A stretch of 64,000 nt of DNA from positions 1,488,001 through 1,552,000 of the forward strand of contig CBDIDV010000002.1 in the NCBI GenBank assembly GCA_965277875.1, given 5' to 3'. The position numbers and the translations under genes are program-made. Under the pieces are notes generated by a model. That model was not told where the DNA came from. It ran no database searches and worked only from the letters and a program-made list of their open reading frames with translations. The DNA comes from CAWFQB01 sp965277875. Its GTDB lineage: Bacteria; Armatimonadota; Chthonomonadetes; Chthonomonadales; Chthonomonadaceae. Below, piece by piece: positions 59,793 through 64,000 of this stretch. The stretch's first letter is position 1. Every line of letters starts with the position of its first letter.

Positions 59793-60751
59793 ACAACCGT
59801 CTGCGTCAGGGGTTCACCCTGATCGAACTGCTTGTGGTCATCGCCATCATCGCGATCCTCGCGGCCATCCTGTTCCCCGTGTTTGCCCAGGCCCGTGCCA
59901 AAGCCCGACAGACCGCGTGTTTGTCGAACATGAAACAGCTTGGAACCGCGACCGCCATGTACACCCAGGATTTCGACGAAACCTTTTACCCACACAGATG
60001 GAACTCCGGGCCGAACAGCAATCCTCTGCTGGCGGAAACCGGCGGCGCAGCCAGCCCCATCAGCGGCGCGGCCCGCGACCGCACCTTTTGGATCAGTATG
60101 CTCAACCCCTACGTCAAGAACTACGACGTTTTCAAATGTCCCTTCAATCTCAGCCCCTGGACCAAGTTCAACGCCGATGGCTTCAACTGCTTCAACGCGC
60201 CGACCGGCGCGGCGAACGGCTGCGGCGGCGTGGGCTATGGCGGGCAGAACAGCTACGGACATAACGATTTTTGGATGAGTCCCGCCGGCAACGTGTCCGC
60301 CACTTTCGGCGGGGCGGTCAGCACGGTTCCCCTTGCCGCCGTGCAGCGCGTTTCCAGCACCGTCCTGGTCACGGACTCGACCTACTACGGCGTCGGCCCC
60401 GACGTGTACAACGAGTCGGGCAAGTTCGATTTTTCCAAGACCGTAGACGGCACGGGCGCACAGGAGCAGCAGCTTGCCGACTGCGGCGGCGACGCGAGCC
60501 ACACGGCCAGCAACTGCGGCAAAGATTTCTACCACCACTATTGGAAGAACATCGGTAACGCCAACTACAGTTGGAGCGCGGGCGCGATCTCGAACGCCGA
60601 CGCCATCACCAAAGGCAAATCCCGCCACAACGAGCAGATCAACGTGCAGTTCGTGGACGGCCATGCCAAAGCCATTCCCTACGATCAGCTTATCGGCAAC
60701 GTCTGCCTGTGGACGACCGACAGCGAAGGCCCACATCCCAGATGTAACTGA
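59789..60751 (+). CDS. DUF1559/H-X9-DG pilin-like secreted protein 2
   Basis: 320 residues from a TTG. The N-terminus MNNRLRQG-FTLIELLVV has the prepilin cleavage site and a helix ending LFPVFAQARAKARQ; TQDFDETFYPHRW, FWISMLNPYVKNYDVFKCP, GYGGQNSYGHNDFWMSPAG, STVLVTDSTYYGVGPD and the H-X9-DG (HNEQINVQFVDG) follow. It is much closer to protein 3 than to protein 1. Its leader and first 30 codons are nearly the same at DNA level as those of protein 3, a sign of recent duplication or gene conversion. A micro-ORF overlaps the start. The helical N-terminus would assemble into a pseudopilus or filament. Confidence 0.92.
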   Translation: MNNRLRQGFTLIELLVVIAIIAILAAILFPVFAQARAKARQTACLSNMKQLGTATAMYTQDFDETFYPHRWNSGPNSNPLLAETGGAASPISGAARDRTFWISMLNPYVKNYDVFKCPFNLSPWTKFNADGFNCFNAPTGAANGCGGVGYGGQNSYGHNDFWMSPAGNVSATFGGAVSTVPLAAVQRVSSTVLVTDSTYYGVGPDVYNESGKFDFSKTVDGTGAQEQQLADCGGDASHTASNCGKDFYHHYWKNIGNANYSWSAGAISNADAITKGKSRHNEQINVQFVDGHAKAIPYDQLIGNVCLWTTDSEGPHPRCN

Positions 60752-60767
60752 TGCTTCTTTAGCAGGC

Positions 60768-60796
60768 GGGGGAACGACAATGATTGTCGTTCCCCC
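60768..60796. terminator. Bidirectional terminator
   Basis: GGGGGAACGACAA pairs perfectly with TTGTCGTTCCCCC around TGA; flanking GGCAG-type bases extend it. It lies between the convergent pilin-like and transglutaminase genes. Confidence 0.88.
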
Positions 60797-60828
60797 ACTG
60801 CCTTTGTGAGTTTCAGCCGCTGTCTGCT

Positions 60829-61968
60829 TTACTGTCGTTCTTTTGCAGCAGTTTTCAAAGCCGTTGCCGCCGCCATGCGCCGATAGTGCAGTTCCCATTT
60901 TGCTTCCGTTGGTTTCCCGTCCGCTTCAGCATAAGGATAGATAAAGTAGTTGAGCGGCATTCCCTTTTGGGCCGGAACCAGCGTCAGGTCGCGCCCGCGT
61001 GAAACGGCCACGGCGGAACGCTCCGGGACGAGGCTGCCGAACAGCTTCTCCTTGACATCGGGCCGCCTGGCGTCCAGCCAGCGCCGCGCGTCCGAGGCGT
61101 CCAGGGGAATCCAGTCCTGCCCCTCCGTTTGAAACCACAGCCAGCAGTGATAGCCTCCGATACTGCCCTCCTGCGGGATCGGCTCGGCAAGCGGAATGCC
61201 CGCGATAGGAAACCCGAACTCCAGCACGGCGGGTATGCCCTGACTGCGCGCCAGCGAGATCATGTAGCTGTGCAGGTCGGAGCAGTTGCCCTTTTTGTAG
61301 TCGCACACAAAGGCCACGTCCCCCTCGGCGTAGCGGGGCGACTCTTTCTTGTAGTCGTACTGCATGTTGGCAACGGTATACTCGAATATGGCCCGCATCT
61401 TTGCCACGGCTCCGGTCTTTTCTCCCACCACCTGATTTGCGATCTCGCCATAGCGCCCGCCCACAGGAACCTTTTCATCTCCGGCAAGCAGACGCGCAGA
61501 CGGGCCGAAAACATCCGGCGAAGCGGCGCGCGCCTGTGCAACGCCCGCCGCCTGTGTGACCTCTAAGGGCTGCGCGTCGTTGGGGATCAGCGCCTGAACA
61601 GACTTGCGGGCCACGACACAGCGTACCGTGACGACAAGCGCCGTCCGAGGATGGGCTAAGTGAAGATACACCATGCGGTTGCCGAACTTAGACTCCCTGG
61701 TGATTTTGTACGATACGGGGCTGTCAACATGCACATCGCGCACCGCCTGCCACGCGCTGTCGGAAGGCAGGGGGATCCACACGTCGAGCCGTCTGGTGTC
61801 CGGGCCGGGCGCGGGAATGGTTGCCGTATACGTAAACTGCGTGGTCAGCACGCGCGGCACGCCCGATTCGCGCGGTACAGGCGGCGTATCGGCGCGAATG
61901 GCTGCAACGCGGCACGTCCCAACCATCCATGCAAGCGCGGCCACCGCGCTCAGGCATAACAGCTTCAT
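60829..61968 (-). CDS. Secreted transglutaminase-like protein
   Basis: 379 residues with a signal peptide (KLLCLSAVAALAWMVG, cleavage near IRADT). An N-terminal beta domain (FTYTATIPAPGPDTRRLDVW, typical of this group) precedes the transglutaminase-like core with Cys229 (KKGNCSDLHSYM), His274 (GGYHCWLWF) and Asp290 (IPLDASD), a full triad. Family members are proteases, amidases or cross-linkers; bacterial exported ones often act on peptidoglycan or peptides. AGGAGAG upstream fits the ATG. It is flanked by pilin-like genes on the other strand; whether it acts on them is unknown. Confidence 0.9.
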   Translation of the reverse strand: MKLLCLSAVAALAWMVGTCRVAAIRADTPPVPRESGVPRVLTTQFTYTATIPAPGPDTRRLDVWIPLPSDSAWQAVRDVHVDSPVSYKITRESKFGNRMVYLHLAHPRTALVVTVRCVVARKSVQALIPNDAQPLEVTQAAGVAQARAASPDVFGPSARLLAGDEKVPVGGRYGEIANQVVGEKTGAVAKMRAIFEYTVANMQYDYKKESPRYAEGDVAFVCDYKKGNCSDLHSYMISLARSQGIPAVLEFGFPIAGIPLAEPIPQEGSIGGYHCWLWFQTEGQDWIPLDASDARRWLDARRPDVKEKLFGSLVPERSAVAVSRGRDLTLVPAQKGMPLNYFIYPYAEADGKPTEAKWELHYRRMAAATALKTAAKERQ

Positions 61969-62142
61969 AGCTAAATCACTCTCCTGTCAAGGCCTCTTTT
62001 AGAATCGCTCTTGCACTCGCTCATCCACTGATTTGAAGGGCGTCTTTGCAGTAATCGCGCTTCCTAGAACGTAATACCAATGCGGCAGGCATAATTACGC
62101 CTGTCATGCTTGTTTTGTACGCGCTTTGAAGGAGAAACCGAC

Positions 62143-62163
62143 ATGAAGGAGAAAGTATCTTGA
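62143..62163 (+). CDS. Six-codon leader micro-ORF before pilin-like gene 3
   Basis: Same peptide, same codons and same two-base TGA/TTG overlap as at 59772, with GAAGGAG eight bases before its ATG. The bases between its Shine-Dalgarno and ATG differ from the first copy (GAC for ATT) while the micro-ORF is unchanged. Confidence 0.5.
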   Translation: MKEKVS

Positions 62164-63092
62164 ACAACCGTCTGCGTCAGGGGTTCACCCTGATTGAACT
62201 GCTTGTGGTCATCGCCATTATCGCGATCCTCGCGGCCATCCTGTTCCCCGTGTTTGCCCAGGCCCGCGCCAAAGCTCGCCAGACAAGCTGCCTGTCCAAT
62301 CTAAGGCAGATAGGCACGGCGACCAGCATGTATACCCAGGATTTCGACGAGACGTTTTACCCTCATCGCTTCAACAGCGGCACGGACAGCAACCCGCTAC
62401 TCAAAGAAGTCCCCGACCCCGCCAACAACATCACAGGCAACGCGCGTGACCGCACCTTCTGGATCAGCCTGCTTCAGCCTTACACCAAGAATTACGACCT
62501 GTTCAAATGCCCTTCCAACACCAGTTCGCAGGGCGCGTGGGTCAAATACAATACGGGCGCGGCCATCGCCTTTGCGCCCAGCCCGGCCATCAACGGCAAA
62601 GGCTATGGCGGACAAAACAGTTACGGTCATAACGACATGTGGCTCAGTCCCGCCGTATCGGTCAACGGCGGCGCGGCTGTCGTGCAGCCCCCCACCCTCG
62701 CCAGCGTTACGCGCTCATCGGGAACCATCATCGTCACCGATTCGACCTACTACGGCGTCGGCCCGGACGTGACCAACCAGTCAGGACGGCTGATAAACGC
62801 GGATGACGGCAGCGGACATGCCACGTCGAGCGGCAGCAACGCCGATGCCACGTATGTTACCAATCAGGGCGCGTTCTACACGGGCTACTGGCAGAACATC
62901 GGCGGCGGCGAGTGGAGCTGGAGCAACGGCCCCGCCAACTACGCCCAGACCGCGCTGCAAAACGGGCCTGCCCGCCACAGCGGCCAGATCAACGTTCAAT
63001 TTGTGGACGGGCATACCAAGTCACTGCCCTACGACAAAGTGATCGGCGACATCTGCCTGTGGACGACAGACAGCCGCGCCTGGTGCAATTAA
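62160..63092 (+). CDS. DUF1559/H-X9-DG pilin-like secreted protein 3
   Basis: 310 residues from a TTG. Prepilin signal MNNRLRQG-FTLIELLVV, helix to LFPVFAQARAKARQ, then TQDFDETFYPHRF, FWISLLQPYTKNYDLFKCP, GYGGQNSYGHNDMWLSPAV, GTIIVTDSTYYGVGPD and H-X9-DG (HSGQINVQFVDG). Only about two Cys remain in the mature part, against several in proteins 1 and 2. The first 90 residues match protein 2 closely and the middle varies, which fits surface-exposed diversification. Upstream lies 190 bp without a clear promoter except a CATAATT -10-like box. Confidence 0.92.
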   Translation: MNNRLRQGFTLIELLVVIAIIAILAAILFPVFAQARAKARQTSCLSNLRQIGTATSMYTQDFDETFYPHRFNSGTDSNPLLKEVPDPANNITGNARDRTFWISLLQPYTKNYDLFKCPSNTSSQGAWVKYNTGAAIAFAPSPAINGKGYGGQNSYGHNDMWLSPAVSVNGGAAVVQPPTLASVTRSSGTIIVTDSTYYGVGPDVTNQSGRLINADDGSGHATSSGSNADATYVTNQGAFYTGYWQNIGGGEWSWSNGPANYAQTALQNGPARHSGQINVQFVDGHTKSLPYDKVIGDICLWTTDSRAWCN

Positions 63093-63132
63093 CGTAACGC
63101 CCCCCGCAAATCGCGCACAAAACAAGCTTATG

Positions 63133-63157
63133 CCCGTATTCCTAAGGGGAATACGGG
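63133..63157 (+). terminator. Intrinsic terminator of pilin-like gene 3
   Basis: CCCGTATTCC pairs with GGAATACGGG around TAAGG, followed by CGTTTATG. A 10-bp stem 40 bp after the stop. Confidence 0.75.
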
Positions 63158-63188
63158 CGTTTATGCGTATACGCGGGAAACAAAAATC

Positions 63189-64000
63189 ATGGCGCAAATC
63201 ATGGCGAAGGACGAAATCACCCCTCTCAATGCGAACCCGTGGGATGCGGTCGAGCGCGAGAATAAACTCGCGTTCATTGAGGGCGGACTGCCACACGCCG
63301 AGGGGCGTGGAAAGCATGTGGTCGTGGTCGGGGCGGGCATGGCCGGCCTGACTGCGGCCTATGAATTGAAACGGGCCGGTTACGAAATCACGGTACTGGA
63401 AGCCCAGCACCGGGTGGGCGGGCGCGTATGGACGCTGCGCGAGCCGTTCAGCGCGGGCCTGTTCGGAGAAGCGGGGGCGATGCGCCTGCCCCGCGCGCAC
63501 GCGCTTACCAGAGCCTATATCAGCAAAGCCGGACTGGACCACAAGCTGGCCGAGTTTAGCCTATTCTCCCCAAACGCCTTCTACCACTTCAACAATCGAA
63601 GAATGCGTATAGCGGACTACATAAACGCGCCCGAAGGTCTGGGCTTTGACACGCCCCGCCTGCTGGACGACGCAGGGCGCTTGTACCGTCCCGGAAGGCG
63701 CGACGACCTGAATGAACTATCGCTTCCCCATCAGGACGATCCGAGCCAGACCGCGTCCGGCGCGAGTTGGCGGCATCGGACGGCGGAAGCGAGGTGGCAG
63801 GACGTGATGCGCGGCATCCGGGCCGAGTATTGCGACGCCGAGGGAAGGCCGGATTGGGAACGGCTGTCCAAAGCCTTCGATCATGTCTCAACCTACAATT
63901 TTCTTGAACTCGGCGGCGCGACGAACATTCTGATGAACGAGGACGGAACCGCGCGTTCCGACACAACGCGCGTACTGTTCGACCCTTATACGTATGAAGA
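63189..64000 (+). CDS. Flavin amine oxidase (partial, cut by window edge)
   Basis: 270 codons are visible to the right edge. The FAD-binding fold is clear: HVVVVGAGMAGLTAAYELKRAG at about 43-64, the ribose-binding acidic end of strand 2 in TVLEAQHRVGGRVWT, and GLFGEAGAMRLPRAH, the conserved second motif of L-amino-acid oxidase and monoamine oxidase proteins. The segment YNFLELGGATNIL is also seen in bacterial L-amino-acid oxidases. It should oxidise a primary amine or amino acid with oxygen. No signal peptide. An ATG four codons later is an alternative start. The substrate-binding half lies outside the window. Confidence 0.93.
   Translation, partial: MAQIMAKDEITPLNANPWDAVERENKLAFIEGGLPHAEGRGKHVVVVGAGMAGLTAAYELKRAGYEITVLEAQHRVGGRVWTLREPFSAGLFGEAGAMRLPRAHALTRAYISKAGLDHKLAEFSLFSPNAFYHFNNRRMRIADYINAPEGLGFDTPRLLDDAGRLYRPGRRDDLNELSLPHQDDPSQTASGASWRHRTAEARWQDVMRGIRAEYCDAEGRPDWERLSKAFDHVSTYNFLELGGATNILMNEDGTARSDTTRVLFDPYTYE

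Noticed and set aside
59348..60898. A 516-codon open frame on the minus strand across pilin-like genes 1 and 2
   Set aside because: It is antisense to two genes with clear prepilin and DUF1559 motifs, crosses a terminator, and its predicted protein (Val/Ala/Gly-rich, no domain) is typical of shadow frames in G+C-rich coding sequence.
1..64000. tRNA, rRNA and known riboswitches
   Set aside because: I scanned the gaps for T-loop motifs, CCA ends and common riboswitch cores and found no match; a tRNAscan or Rfam search could still reveal one.

Overview
The window most likely comes from a member of the Armatimonadota. The main clue is three DUF1559/H-X9-DG pilin-like proteins whose N-terminus reads GFTLIELL..., followed by a long hydrophobic helix ending in LFPVFAQAR, a form typical of that phylum. 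Planctomycetes carry the same family with a different N-terminus. Other supporting traits are high G+C, many TTG starts, secreted glycan-processing enzymes and FAD oxidoreductases of the xanthan-lyase type. The assignment is inference. I saw no tRNA, rRNA, CRISPR array, phage or transposase gene.

Layout. 0-3.1 kb: a partial FHA membrane protein and a sugar ABC transporter pair (binding lipoprotein plus permease). 3.1-8.1 kb: an accessory patch with three proteins sharing a triple-LLR C-terminal tail, a DapA-family lyase, a small protein plus HNH nuclease pair, a roughly 165-bp palindromic element and a nuclease gene cut off after its active site. 8.1-13.2 kb: photolyase, a LolA-like protein, and a MerR regulator with two SDR proteins. 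13.4-22.1 kb: secreted proteins (FN3/FAD/S-layer-like oxidoreductase, carbohydrate-binding protein, C39 peptidase) and a nucleotidyltransferase. 22.1-25.7 kb: pyrimidine nucleoside phosphorylase, UDP-glucuronate decarboxylase and YebC. 25.8-34.5 kb: a tightly packed run of a secreted/membrane GATase-like protein, ABC-2 permease, DUF4175-like protein, MoxR ATPase, rhomboid-TPR and LarA. 34.6-41.5 kb: TPR, YfhO-type protein, a small protein with its own promoter, long leader and terminator, an enolase-superfamily dehydratase, another LLR-tail gene and a lipoprotein. 41.4-46.5 kb: GH29 alpha-L-fucosidase and GH2 beta-galactosidase. 46.8-52.4 kb: ankyrin protein, alpha/beta hydrolase, a second small-protein unit with a structured leader, DUF4337, Crp/Fnr regulator and GAF histidine kinase. 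52.7-58.3 kb: MiaB, a fifth LLR-tail protein, PurB and an N-acyl-D-amino-acid deacylase. 58.6-63.1 kb: three pilin-like genes and a transglutaminase. The right edge cuts an amine oxidase.

How the parts fit. The fucosidase, beta-galactosidase, sugar transporter, enolase-type dehydratase and DapA-family lyase are consistent with a saprotroph feeding on plant or algal polysaccharide. The pilin-like proteins are probably exported by a type II secretion or type IV pilus system not seen here. One pilin promoter carries four 11-bp direct repeats like the binding sites of OmpR/PhoB-type regulators.

The least explained material is the LLR-tail family. Five proteins with different front ends end in three LLR motifs at nearly fixed spacing. 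Three of the five genes lie directly beside the only three copies I saw of a 164-200 bp terminal-inverted-repeat element. I regard this as the best candidate for an undescribed system, with function unknown.
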